Assembly (NCBI GenBank): GCA_034440495.1
Contig: JAWXCE010000045.1
Span: forward strand, 1-64,000
Length of the DNA stretch: 64,000 nt
From: JAWXCE01 sp034440495
Lineage (GTDB): Bacteria; Pseudomonadota; Alphaproteobacteria; Rhizobiales; Rhodomicrobiaceae
Reading direction: 5' to 3'
Shown: positions 51,777 through 60,780 of the stretch, piece after piece
How positions within the stretch are numbered: position 1 is the first letter of the stretch
Layout: each line of letters begins with the position of its first letter
Notes under the pieces: model-generated
The model's input: only the letters and a program-made list of their open reading frames with translations
Database searches by the model: none
What the model was told of the DNA's origin: nothing
Translations under genes and position numbers: made by a program

Positions 51777-53759
51777 GTGGTCGCTGAAATTGGTCAATTC
51801 GCCCTTATCCTCGCGCTGAGCCTTGCTCTAGCGCAATCGATCGTGCCGTTGATCGGAACCCATTTGGGCGATTTGAAATTAATGAATTTTGGCTCGTCAG
51901 CGGCGATTGGGCAAATGCTCTTTCTGATCGTTGCTTTCGCGGCGCTTGTCGCTTCGTATGTAATGTCTGATTTTTCGGTGCTGAATGTTGCCGAGAATTC
52001 CAATTCGGCGATGCCGATGATTTATAAAGTGACGGCCACCTGGGGTAATCACGAAGGGTCGATGCTTCTCTGGGTGTTAATATTGGCGCTGTTTGGTGGC
52101 GCCGTCGCTATTTTCGGCGACAATTTGCCAGTGTCGCTGAAGGCTCGCGCTCTTGCCGTGCAGGGCATGGTTGGCCTCGGTTTCCTTGCTTTCATTTTGT
52201 TCACCTCGAACCCCTTCACCCGCCTCGATCCGGCGGCGCTGGACGGCCAGGATCTCAATCCGCTGCTTCAGGACATCGGGCTGGCCATACACCCACCGTT
52301 CCTGTATCTCGGCTATGTCGGCTTCTCGATGGCCTTCTCATTCTCTGTCGCCGCGCTCATGGAAGGCAAAGTGGATGCATCGTGGGCGCGCTGGGTGCGG
52401 CCATGGGTTCTCGCCGCCTGGTGTTTTCTCACCATAGGGATCACCTTGGGAAGTTTCTGGGCTTATTATGAACTCGGCTGGGGCGGCTGGTGGTTCTGGG
52501 ACCCGGTTGAGAACGCCTCTTTCATGCCATGGCTCACAGGCACCGCGCTCCTGCATTCAGCCTTGGTCGTTGAGCGCAGGCAGGCGCTAGTCAACTGGAC
52601 GATTTTACTCGGCATTCTCACCTTTTCGCTGAGCCTGATCGGCACTTTCCTTGTCCGCTCGGGAGTGCTCACTAGCGTGCATTCATTTGCAGTCGATCCA
52701 GCGCGCGGCGTGTTTATCCTCGGCCTGATCGTGCTGACCACCGGCGGAGCGTTGGCGCTTTACGCCTACCGCGCGCCCTCCTTCAAGCAGGGCACGCCTT
52801 TCGGGCCCGTGAGCCGCGAATCGAGTTTAGTTCTCAATAACGTCCTGCTGGTCTCGGCGGCGGCGACCGTGTTCATCGGCACATTCTACCCGTTGCTGAT
52901 CGAGGCTATCAGCAGCGACAAAATCTCCGTCGGCCCGCCATTCTACAATCTTACCTTCGTGCCGATGATGATCCCGCTGCTTGTCGTCATGGCGGTCGGG
53001 CCAATGCTGAAATGGAAACGCGATGCGATCCGCAACGCCCTGACAAAGCTTATGCGCCCGGCAATCATTGCGGGGCTGGCCGCGGCCGCCATTGTTATCG
53101 CCACCTTTGGCGTACATGCGATTGCCGCTATTTGCTTGGGTCTGGCGATCTGGGTGATTGCTGCATCGCTCGCGATCCTCGTCCACCGCGTGCGCCTTGG
53201 GCAGGTTCCTTTCGCTACAAGCGTACATCTTGCGCAGATCACGCCGCGTTCGGTTTATGGCCTTGTCATAGCGCATGCGGGCATCGGTATCGCCGTTGCG
53301 GGCATGACCGCCATGTCAGCTTGGCAGCAGGAGGAGATACGAGCTCTGCCGGTTGGCGGCCAGATCGAAGTTGGCGGCTATCAAGTGATGCTAAAATCGG
53401 TTGGCCCCGAAAACGGCCCGAACTATGTGGCCGAGCGCGCGGTGTTTGACATCAAAAGCGATGGACAGCTCGTCACGACACTATTTTCCGAGCGGCGCTT
53501 TTATCAGGTTCGCCGTTTTCAAACGACGGAGGCGGGGATACACACAAATCTGATCTCTAACGTCTATGTCGCTATGGGCGAGAAGAACAATAACAATGAG
53601 TGGACGGTGCGAGCTTATTATCATCCGTTGGCGACCTGGATCTGGTTCGGGCCTATGATTATGGCGCTAGGCGGCTTTGTTTCGCTATCGGATCGCCGTT
53701 TCCGCGTTGGCGCGCCACGCCGCGCTCAGCCTGCTTTTGCGCTTGCTCCAGCAGAATAG
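51777..53759 (+). CDS. ccmF: CcmF, cytochrome c heme lyase component
   Basis: The 660-residue product starts at a GTG after GCAGGGGAG. It has about 15 membrane helices and the heme-handling WWD signature WGGWWFWDPVENASFMPW (from about residue 235), with flanking conserved His. It attaches heme to apocytochromes on the periplasmic side together with CcmH and CcmI. ccmH follows 11 bp later. The usual neighbour ccmE (heme chaperone) is absent here and must be elsewhere. Confidence 0.96.
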   Translation: MVAEIGQFALILALSLALAQSIVPLIGTHLGDLKLMNFGSSAAIGQMLFLIVAFAALVASYVMSDFSVLNVAENSNSAMPMIYKVTATWGNHEGSMLLWVLILALFGGAVAIFGDNLPVSLKARALAVQGMVGLGFLAFILFTSNPFTRLDPAALDGQDLNPLLQDIGLAIHPPFLYLGYVGFSMAFSFSVAALMEGKVDASWARWVRPWVLAAWCFLTIGITLGSFWAYYELGWGGWWFWDPVENASFMPWLTGTALLHSALVVERRQALVNWTILLGILTFSLSLIGTFLVRSGVLTSVHSFAVDPARGVFILGLIVLTTGGALALYAYRAPSFKQGTPFGPVSRESSLVLNNVLLVSAAATVFIGTFYPLLIEAISSDKISVGPPFYNLTFVPMMIPLLVVMAVGPMLKWKRDAIRNALTKLMRPAIIAGLAAAAIVIATFGVHAIAAICLGLAIWVIAASLAILVHRVRLGQVPFATSVHLAQITPRSVYGLVIAHAGIGIAVAGMTAMSAWQQEEIRALPVGGQIEVGGYQVMLKSVGPENGPNYVAERAVFDIKSDGQLVTTLFSERRFYQVRRFQTTEAGIHTNLISNVYVAMGEKNNNNEWTVRAYYHPLATWIWFGPMIMALGGFVSLSDRRFRVGAPRRAQPAFALAPAE

Positions 53760-53770
53760 GAGACCGAACG

Positions 53771-54253
53771 ATGGGGCCTTACCAACTATTCGCCACCTTT
53801 GCTATTATCGCGCTAATCGTATTTTCCACGCCATCCGTAGCGGTCGAGCCTAACGAGGTTCTTCCCGATGCGGCGCAGGAAGCGCGGGCGCGCGATCTTA
53901 GCCAGCATCTGCGTTGCTTGGTCTGTCAGAACCAGTCCATTGACGATTCCAACGCACCACTGGCGCGCGACTTTCGCAGGCTCCTGCGAGAGAGGATAAA
54001 GGCGGGCGACACTGACCGGGCTGCGGTCGATTTCATTGTGGCGCGCTATGGCAATTTCGTACTGCTGAAACCGCCGTTTCAGATCGGGACGCTGCTATTA
54101 TGGTTCGGGCCCGGCCTTGTGCTGCTTCTGGCGCTTGCCTGCTATTGGATGTTGATCCGCAGACCGTTCGGAACTACCGCCCGGCGCCCCGAGACGTTGA
54201 GCGCAGCCGAACGCGAAGAACTGCAAGCCATTATGACAAAAGGGACATCATGA
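53771..54253 (+). CDS. ccmH: CcmH, thioredoxin-like apocytochrome reductant
   Basis: The 160-residue product starts at the ATG 53771 (GGAG site). A signal peptide (ATFAIIALIVFSTPSVAV) precedes the LRCLVCQNQS motif (C49, C52), which reduces apocytochrome cysteines; a C-terminal membrane helix (LLLWFGPGLVLLLALACYW) anchors it. It overlaps ccmI by the ATGA stop-start. Length is standard for the N-terminal CcmH type with CcmI separate. Confidence 0.96.
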   Translation: MGPYQLFATFAIIALIVFSTPSVAVEPNEVLPDAAQEARARDLSQHLRCLVCQNQSIDDSNAPLARDFRRLLRERIKAGDTDRAAVDFIVARYGNFVLLKPPFQIGTLLLWFGPGLVLLLALACYWMLIRRPFGTTARRPETLSAAEREELQAIMTKGTS

Positions 54254-55494
54254 CGCTTTGGCTCATTCTTACACTTCTTTTGGGCGTCGCCGCCCTGATC
54301 GTTCTAGCGCCGTTTTTCTTCGGCCGTGGCGTAAACGCGACTCCAACGAGTTTGGACGTTTACAAGGATCAACTTGCCGAGGTCGAACGCGACAAAGCTC
54401 AAGGCCAGATCGACGAGACCGAGGCTGCCTCCGCGCGTCTCGAAATCGAACGGCGCATTCTCGCTGCAAGCCGTTCGGACGCCGCTCCGGCCCAGACCGT
54501 CTCCGCGAATTGGCAGTACCGCATGGCGACGGGCGTCGCGTCTATCGTTGTGCTCGGATCGGTGGGCCTCTATGCGGCGTTAGGCCGTCCTGATTTGCCA
54601 TCAGCGCAAAGCCGCGCGCAAGTGGCGTCTGCCCCCCCGAGTGTCCAAGCCCCTCAAGTCGCGCAGGCTGCAGACGCTTCACAGGGCGACGTTGACGGGC
54701 TGGTCAAGCGGTTGGAGAAGCGTCTGGCGGACAATCCAAACGATCCCGAAAGCTGGCGCGTGCTTGGCTGGTCATATTATAATATGAGCCGCTATAAGGA
54801 CGCGGTCGCAGCCTATCGCCGCGCCGTCGATCTACAAAAGGATAATCCCGCTCTGAAAGCGCTCCTTGGCGAAGCCATGGTCGTGGAAGCGAACAACACC
54901 GTCACCGACGCGGCGCTGGCGATGTTCGAGGAAGTACTGGCGATCAGCCCTAATGACGAGCGCGCCCGGTTCTTTAAAGGCGTGGCCAAAGTGCAGAAGG
55001 GAGACACGAAGGGCGCCATCGATGAATGGCTTGCGCTTTACAAAGCCGCCCCGGCGGACGCTGAATGGACGAGCGATTTGCGGAGCCGCATCGAGGAGAC
55101 AGCACAGCAGGCGGGAATCAATATCAGCGCCCAGCTCGCTGAAGCAAGACCGTCTAGTGGCACGGCAAAAGCGATGGACTTGGCTTCCGCTTATTCAGGA
55201 GGCGCGGCGACGACTGGCCCGACCGCCACGGATGTCGAGAACGCCAAGCAGCTCAAGCCGGAGGATCAGCAGGCTATGGTGGCCAGCATGGTTGATCGCC
55301 TGGCCGGTCGGCTAGAGTCCTCGCCGAAAGACGCAGATGGCTGGATCATGCTGATGAGGTCGCGCGTGGTTATGAAAGACGCCGGAAAAGCGCTTGCCGC
55401 CCTTGAAAAAGCCAAGACGATCTTTGCCGACGAGCCGGAAACCCAAAAGCGAATCATACAGGCCGCCGAAGCGATGGGCGTAGTGGCAAATTGA
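54250..55494 (+). CDS. ccmI: CcmI, TPR apocytochrome chaperone
   Basis: The 414-residue product starts at the ATG overlapping ccmH. Two membrane helices (LWLILTLLLGVAALIVLAPF at the start, and around residue 100) flank a cytoplasmic leucine-zipper-like loop with DQLAEVERDKAQGQIDETEA. The periplasmic part has tetratricopeptide repeats (about 150-300; PESWRVLGWSYYNMSRYKDA) that hold the C-terminal helix of apocytochromes. The order ccmF-ccmH-ccmI echoes NrfEFG, the dedicated lyase of multiheme nitrite reductase. Confidence 0.93.
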   Translation: MTLWLILTLLLGVAALIVLAPFFFGRGVNATPTSLDVYKDQLAEVERDKAQGQIDETEAASARLEIERRILAASRSDAAPAQTVSANWQYRMATGVASIVVLGSVGLYAALGRPDLPSAQSRAQVASAPPSVQAPQVAQAADASQGDVDGLVKRLEKRLADNPNDPESWRVLGWSYYNMSRYKDAVAAYRRAVDLQKDNPALKALLGEAMVVEANNTVTDAALAMFEEVLAISPNDERARFFKGVAKVQKGDTKGAIDEWLALYKAAPADAEWTSDLRSRIEETAQQAGINISAQLAEARPSSGTAKAMDLASAYSGGAATTGPTATDVENAKQLKPEDQQAMVASMVDRLAGRLESSPKDADGWIMLMRSRVVMKDAGKALAALEKAKTIFADEPETQKRIIQAAEAMGVVAN

Positions 55495-55652
55495 CAAACC
55501 GAGACTTCTAGCCTGAGACTGATGTCGTACTTTACAGACGCATACGCAGTAACTGTCGTTTGAGTAAAGAAGGACTGATAAGTTTTTATTTCCACGCAAT
55601 CTTGGAAAAGATTGCATTTAAATTGACTATAACCATACGGCGAGGGGATCTC

Positions 55653-56090
55653 ATGAATAGGCAAAATGTGTTTGCATCTCTTCTGATTGCTTGCCTGTTG
55701 ACGGTGAGTTCATGGGCTTTTTCCCCCATGGCTAGCGCTGCACCAGCTAAGGCGTCCGTCTTAAACGCTGAGAGTAACGTAATTAAGATAAAACGACGTC
55801 GGCACGTCCCACGAACCGTGTTTCCCATCGCGCCGAGTTATCAGGCCTACGACTATCCCTACTATTACAGCCGTGGATTTTACCCAACGCATATAGGCCG
55901 GGGATATGTCTATCTTGGTTATCATTACAGATTAGATTATTCCTATAAGTCTGATCGTCCGTACAAACCTAAACGCGCAAACTCGCCTGTTCGTACTAAT
56001 TCGTGTGCAACCTTGCGCCAGAAATGTTCGGCTAATTGGGGCTACAAAAACTTAGATTACCGGGCCTGCCTGAAACACTATGGGTGCTAA
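55653..56090 (+). CDS. Small secreted Tyr/Arg-rich protein of unknown function
   Basis: The ATG at 55653 opens a Sec signal (ASLLIACLLTVSSWAF, cut after MASA). The 145-residue product has a basic start (KIKRRRHVPR), a Tyr-rich middle (AYDYPYYYSRGFYPTHIGRG, YVYLGYHY) and a C-terminal part with four Cys ending CLKHYGC. The layout resembles small periplasmic BA14K-like proteins of Hyphomicrobiales but the defining motif is not evident. GAGGGG stands upstream. It is separated from ccmI by 158 bp and probably has its own promoter. Confidence 0.7.
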   Translation: MNRQNVFASLLIACLLTVSSWAFSPMASAAPAKASVLNAESNVIKIKRRRHVPRTVFPIAPSYQAYDYPYYYSRGFYPTHIGRGYVYLGYHYRLDYSYKSDRPYKPKRANSPVRTNSCATLRQKCSANWGYKNLDYRACLKHYGC

Positions 56091-56174
56091 CCGTCATAGT
56101 TTTGCCGAAACAGCGGTTGGATAAGACCATTTCCTGAACACACTCAGGCGTCCATGCCGACTACAACAGCTCTT

Positions 56175-56205
56175 AGCTGGTTTGATTGAGGCAATTAAAC
56201 CGGCT
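56175..56205. repeat. Intergenic hairpin of the TTTGATTGA palindrome type
   Basis: AGCTGGTTTGATTG (56175-56188) pairs with CAATTAAACCGGCT (56192-56205), with one mismatch. It shares TTTGATTGAG with the repeat between sctR and sctS. The surrounding stretch 56091-56479 contains no gene. It may also terminate the upstream small gene. Confidence 0.5.
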
Positions 56206-56479
56206 ATACTCCTAAATTTTGATCTCTTCATAGAAAGCGAAATTACTCGTTCCCCGGGTATGGGCCCACACACTGAGAACTAATATATTTATACGCCTTG
56301 GCTTTCATTTGGCTACGCACCGCACTCGACGCACGCTAGCGCGCCACCTGCAATACGTGTGACTTGTTCTAATCGCCGAGAATGAAATCAAACACACCCA
56401 TGCGTTCTCAGTAAGCTCGTAACGCAGTTTCCAATCGAACGCCCCACCATGATATTTCATACCTACCACAGCAAGAGCG

Positions 56480-58678
56480 CTATTGCGCCGGAATTTTCGT
56501 GGTCATAATCGGGGTAATAACTTCGTTCACGTGGTATTTGTGGCAGGTCAGGCAGTCCTGCCGGGTCGCATTCGTCGCGTGACAGGTTTGGCAGAGGTCT
56601 TTCTTTACATTGCTGAAGCTTGAGGAAAAGCGCAGCGGATTGCCTTCCTCGTAGCTCTTCAGGTAAGGCTTGCCCTTTTCCAGACTATGGCATGTGAGGC
56701 ATCCACGATTTTCCATGACGCCATAATGCGGTTCATGGATGAACTTGGTGAAACGCCCTTCTTTCATTTTCGCGGTAACAGGTGAGAAATTCACCCGCCG
56801 CCCCTTACCGTACTCGTCATCGACGCTGTGGCATTTGGCGCATGAGCCTTGCGCATCTTTGTTGGTCAACGCATCGAACACGGCGGCCGCAGGTCTCACA
56901 AGGCCTTTGGGCGACTGCATTCCAGTCAGACTTAGCCAAGTATATATAAACTTGTCTTTATGCCCGACCGGCCGGTAGAAGATGGCAAAATCCTGCCGAT
57001 ACCAGCCGCCAAAATCTGCCCAACTTTCTGCGTCTACGTCGCTTTCGATGGCGGCGGCTGTAGGCGGTGCGGACGCTGCTTTGGGTCTATCTGCGTCCAC
57101 CGGGTTGTCGGCATCGGCGCGGGCGGCGCTATCATCGGCGGCGTCATTGGCCTCGGCCGCCGCCGGTGCGGTGGCGGCGGTCGGCTTCGAGCTAGGTCCC
57201 GAGGCGGCAGGCGGCGGGGCCCCACCGTCTGGGTACAGAAGATCGTCGGTCTGATCGGATGCGCGTTGCGGGTTCCCCGCTTGAGCTAAACGCATGTCGG
57301 CGTCTGGCGATGCAGGTTTAGCCGAGGCGCGTAATTCCTCCGGGGTTACCTGCGCCGCCAGTTTTCTCTCCGAGAAATTGGTTTTCTTTTTAACCGGCGC
57401 GTCATTCGCCGCATCCTTACGATTTGCCATCTCCTTGCCGAGGTTAGGCAGCCATTCGCGCTGCGCGCCGACAATCGAGTCGCGCGGGATGCTAGCTGTG
57501 AGGTTGACAATCAGGTCTTTGCCAACCTTCACGCCCCCGCCTAGATCGAGCTTGGCAACCACGGTCGAGGATTTCGCGACAACCAGCGAATGGAACAGCT
57601 TCTTTACCCGCCAAACGAATTTGGTAACAGCCGTGATGTCCTCATTGCTCGCATCGGTCAAATCCTGAAGGTTGAGCTTTTCGATCTTTCTGACCAGCGT
57701 CCGCCCGGGTTCGTCCTGAGACAGCAGCACCTTCATAAATGGCGTCACCTCGGCCTCCGATGTGTCAGGCCACTCGCCAATAGCGGCGTTCTTGGACTTC
57801 AGCGTCTCGATGTCAAGACCGGGCAGCGATAGGAAAGCGATGCCTTTCGGGCCGCTTACCCGCTCCTTGCCCATGATCTGATCGAGATGGCAGGTGGCGC
57901 AGGTCTGGTCGAACGACGCAACGCCCATTACCCGCTTGTCCTCGTTGCTATTGTGGCAGGTCGAGCAGGTCTCGGGGATGCGCTTTGTCTTGTCTTTCTG
58001 CGCTATCTCAGGGAAATGCTTCCCGAAATGGCTGGCGTGGTCATAAATGATCCGCGTTCGCCGCTCGAACGGATAGTTTTCAAATGTCGGGTGATCGCCG
58101 TCGAAGCTGTCGAACTTTACCACGTGGCAGGAGCGGCATTGCTCATTGGATATCTTGTTCAGGTCGAAATTGACGCCCTGATGGTCCTGGTGGCAGGTTG
58201 CGCAATAAAGCCCGCTCTCAACCACCTTGTCAGTCGGGAAGGCGATATGCTGCGCGCGCGCCGATTGCGGTGCTGGCGTCACCGCCGCGACTTTGGTCAG
58301 CCGTTCGGTGCTCTGCCTAAGCACCCCAGCAGAGGCTCCGTGCGCATTGAAAGCCAGATTATCCGGCATTTTGTGGCAGGTGATGCAGGCCTTGCTGTCA
58401 GCGACGGGATCGCCCGCGACAAGGCCATGTATCCAGCCTAACTTACCGTTGCCATTCTTGGTGTGGCAGGAGCCGCAATTATCAATGGCGCCGTGAGCGC
58501 TCGCCAAAGGCCCCGGCATCAGGAATTTCGCGCCCGTGGTAAGGACGAGGCCGAACACCAAACATACTACGGTGACTGCCGTTAGCAAAAGCGCTACACG
58601 ATCACGCAGAGAGCGCGGAAGCGCCCACTTATCGTCCTTTGGCGGCCGAACCGATCCGTTTCGTCCCGGTCGCCGCAT
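56480..58678 (-). CDS. Decaheme c-type cytochrome, membrane anchored
   Basis: From the ATG 58678 the product has 732 residues. A membrane helix (about 28-48; VALLLTAVTVVCLVFGLVLT) without a clear cleavage site anchors it. Ten heme motifs follow: CGSCH, CITCH, CATCH, CRSCH, CSTCH, CATCH in the first half, then an Ala/Pro/Asp-rich linker of about 150 residues, then CAKCH, CLTCH, CQTCH, CLTCH. The start overlaps the stop of the cytochrome b-like gene (TGATG), so the pair is coupled. It would carry electrons from the membrane partner through the periplasm. The 6+4 heme division with a flexible linker is unusual. Confidence 0.9.
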   Translation of the reverse strand: MRRPGRNGSVRPPKDDKWALPRSLRDRVALLLTAVTVVCLVFGLVLTTGAKFLMPGPLASAHGAIDNCGSCHTKNGNGKLGWIHGLVAGDPVADSKACITCHKMPDNLAFNAHGASAGVLRQSTERLTKVAAVTPAPQSARAQHIAFPTDKVVESGLYCATCHQDHQGVNFDLNKISNEQCRSCHVVKFDSFDGDHPTFENYPFERRTRIIYDHASHFGKHFPEIAQKDKTKRIPETCSTCHNSNEDKRVMGVASFDQTCATCHLDQIMGKERVSGPKGIAFLSLPGLDIETLKSKNAAIGEWPDTSEAEVTPFMKVLLSQDEPGRTLVRKIEKLNLQDLTDASNEDITAVTKFVWRVKKLFHSLVVAKSSTVVAKLDLGGGVKVGKDLIVNLTASIPRDSIVGAQREWLPNLGKEMANRKDAANDAPVKKKTNFSERKLAAQVTPEELRASAKPASPDADMRLAQAGNPQRASDQTDDLLYPDGGAPPPAASGPSSKPTAATAPAAAEANDAADDSAARADADNPVDADRPKAASAPPTAAAIESDVDAESWADFGGWYRQDFAIFYRPVGHKDKFIYTWLSLTGMQSPKGLVRPAAAVFDALTNKDAQGSCAKCHSVDDEYGKGRRVNFSPVTAKMKEGRFTKFIHEPHYGVMENRGCLTCHSLEKGKPYLKSYEEGNPLRFSSSFSNVKKDLCQTCHATNATRQDCLTCHKYHVNEVITPIMTTKIPAQ

Positions 58679-59625
58679 CACCACGCCCCCGATGAAAAAG
58701 CATACACGACAAGTACGTGCAGCACCGTCATCACGATTAGCGAATAGGTAACGGGCACGTGCACGAAAAGCCACGCTTTGTTCATTCCGAGATAGACGCG
58801 CGCAAAATCCAGCCGGTCCTTTTCTACAACCAGCTTCTTGATGACGGCAAGCTTCTCCTGGCTCTGCTGATCGACATAAGGTGACATGTTATCGATCTCG
58901 TCGGTCAGCCGCTTGAGCGGGCGCCGCGAAGCGATGAGATGCGGGCCGAAATTGCTTTGCCGCTGAAAAAAGTCCCGCAGGTGATTGCTGTAAAGCTCCA
59001 TAATCCAAGCGTCATAAGGTAGCCCCGGCAAGGCAATCGCGGCGGCTGTCGGATCGGTTTTTGAGACGACGGCATGGACGTCGCGCGCCAACTCGGCGCG
59101 GAGCGTAGGGATGCGTTCATAGCTAATGCGCTCATCGATACCTCGCTTCGTTTTCAGCGACCACGCAAGATATGCGCCGAAAATCCCGCTCAAGGTCACT
59201 AGCACAAATCCTGTCCATAGCGCCCACTCGAAGGCGGTGTCCGGTAAGGAGAAATCCGAATGTGAAACAAAGGCGGCGATTAGTAAATAGCCCAGAAAGA
59301 TATGGATGTTCCGCCAACGCTTTGCAGATTTTGGAGATAAGCTGGCCGTTTTAATCGCGATGTGGAAATAGAGTTGCACGCTCATTCCTGCGGCCAGTAA
59401 CCAGCCGTCAAGATAGCGCGGGTCGCGAAGCCCGCTTTCATAAATCCAGACAAGCCACAGTAGCATGCCTGAGATGCAGACTAGCCAGAACGGACGGCTG
59501 GAAAGGGTGGCGATGAGCAGGCTTAGGAGTATCTGAGTATTGACCTGTTCCGCGAAGCCCGCACCGCGTCTGCGGATTGAGGCGTCAGATGCGCGCCGCG
59601 CACCCGATCTCACGGGGCCACCCAA
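58678..59625 (-). CDS. Membrane cytochrome b-like electron-transfer subunit
   Basis: Up to 315 residues from a TTG at 59625; a GTG at 59613 is an alternative and neither has a strong site. Five membrane helices are visible, four in the first 165 residues and one at the end. Paired-helix His residues occur in QLYFHIAIKT, WRNIHIFLGYLLIAAFVSHS and WLFVHVPVTYSLIVMTVLHV, consistent with b-heme ligation. A 110-residue soluble loop lies before the last helix. It sits between the tetraheme and decaheme genes, so it likely passes electrons across or along the membrane. I do not recognise a named family. Confidence 0.75.
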   Translation of the reverse strand: MGGPVRSGARRASDASIRRRGAGFAEQVNTQILLSLLIATLSSRPFWLVCISGMLLWLVWIYESGLRDPRYLDGWLLAAGMSVQLYFHIAIKTASLSPKSAKRWRNIHIFLGYLLIAAFVSHSDFSLPDTAFEWALWTGFVLVTLSGIFGAYLAWSLKTKRGIDERISYERIPTLRAELARDVHAVVSKTDPTAAAIALPGLPYDAWIMELYSNHLRDFFQRQSNFGPHLIASRRPLKRLTDEIDNMSPYVDQQSQEKLAVIKKLVVEKDRLDFARVYLGMNKAWLFVHVPVTYSLIVMTVLHVLVVYAFSSGAW

Positions 59626-59715
59626 GTTTTTACGAAATACCCCAAAAGCATCCGTCGCTGTGGTTGTTTATCCATCAAGCCCGTTCAGATTGTTGTTGTC
59701 GCCAATAGGCCAGGA

Positions 59716-60780
59716 TCAATTAGCCCCGGCGGGCTTCCTTGCCGTGCCTTTAAACTTATCCGGCGTCGGGAGCAGCGGGTCGAGGCCGGCCATTTTGGCG
59801 TCGTCATATTTAGCCGTGATGCTGGCGATTTCTTTCGACACCCCGTCGGCGGCGGCGCTCAGGGCGGGCTTGTTATTCAATTTCAGCCCTGCGGAATAAG
59901 CATAGTCAACCAGCCGCTTCAACTCGGGAACATCCGGCGCGGCTGCGGCGGCCGCGGCGAGGAGTTTGCGCGCCGCATCGACCCGCTTCGCCATGGCGAA
60001 GGCGTATGGCTTTCTCGCTGTTGCATTGCTGACAGCCCGAATGCCGGTTTCCAGCTCGACGCCAAGCCCCACCACATAGAGCATGCGCTTCCGGGAAGCG
60101 TCGGCGGCGTCATTCGACTTGCCCTTGGAGTGCCAGGTGTTGTGCCGCACCTCCCCCTGCGACCACGACAGAAGCTCGAAAGCGCTACCAGCCTTATGGC
60201 CGCCGACATTTACCAGGTCCTCCTGCGGGACGACGTGGCAGCTGTAGCAGTTCTTCGCTAGCTCATAGAGCGAGCTTGGCCGGATCATGCCCTTGGCGTC
60301 GGCGAGTTTCCAGCGCACCTCCTCCTCGGCCTTAGTCTCGGTTTTCTCGGTCTTGCCGCTGAACTCGCTGTGGGTTTTGATGAAGTCTTTCCCGGCGCCA
60401 TGGCAGGACTCGCAGGATATGCCTGTAATTGGCTCCGGCTTGCCGTTTTTCTCCTGCACCGTGAAATGGCAATTCATGCACAATCCTTCAGACTTGATGC
60501 GCCGCAAACCCATTTTTTTGGCGATCTCGTTCGCCTCGGCATTGCGCGGCATCTCACGGAAGGTATTGAAGTGATGGGTGCCCTTCCACGCCTCGGCCTC
60601 TTCCTTGTGACATTCGGCGCAGGCGTTTGGACCGACGGTCTTCGCCGCATCGGACGCAATTACGCCGTCCGATGCAAAACCTAAAATCATCAGCGCACCG
60701 CAGACACACAGCATTACAGACTGGATTGTGCCGTCGAGACAGAACCCGATCGATCGAGGAAGACGCAATTTAAGCCCCAT
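59716..60780 (-). CDS. Tetraheme c-type cytochrome (cytochrome c554 family)
   Basis: The ATG 60780 (MGLKLRLPRSIGFCLDGTIQ) gives 354 residues with a signal peptide; longer frames upstream run through the neighbouring gene and are rejected. Heme motifs in order: CAECH (after VGPNA), CMNCH, CESCH, CYSCH. The motif ISCESCHGAGKDFIKTH is typical of cytochrome c554-type domains. The C-terminal 130 residues are Ala-rich helices, PDVPELKRLVDYAYSAGLKL, without hemes. It overlaps the reductase gene by 11 bp. Confidence 0.9.
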   Translation of the reverse strand: MGLKLRLPRSIGFCLDGTIQSVMLCVCGALMILGFASDGVIASDAAKTVGPNACAECHKEEAEAWKGTHHFNTFREMPRNAEANEIAKKMGLRRIKSEGLCMNCHFTVQEKNGKPEPITGISCESCHGAGKDFIKTHSEFSGKTEKTETKAEEEVRWKLADAKGMIRPSSLYELAKNCYSCHVVPQEDLVNVGGHKAGSAFELLSWSQGEVRHNTWHSKGKSNDAADASRKRMLYVVGLGVELETGIRAVSNATARKPYAFAMAKRVDAARKLLAAAAAAAPDVPELKRLVDYAYSAGLKLNNKPALSAAADGVSKEIASITAKYDDAKMAGLDPLLPTPDKFKGTARKPAGAN

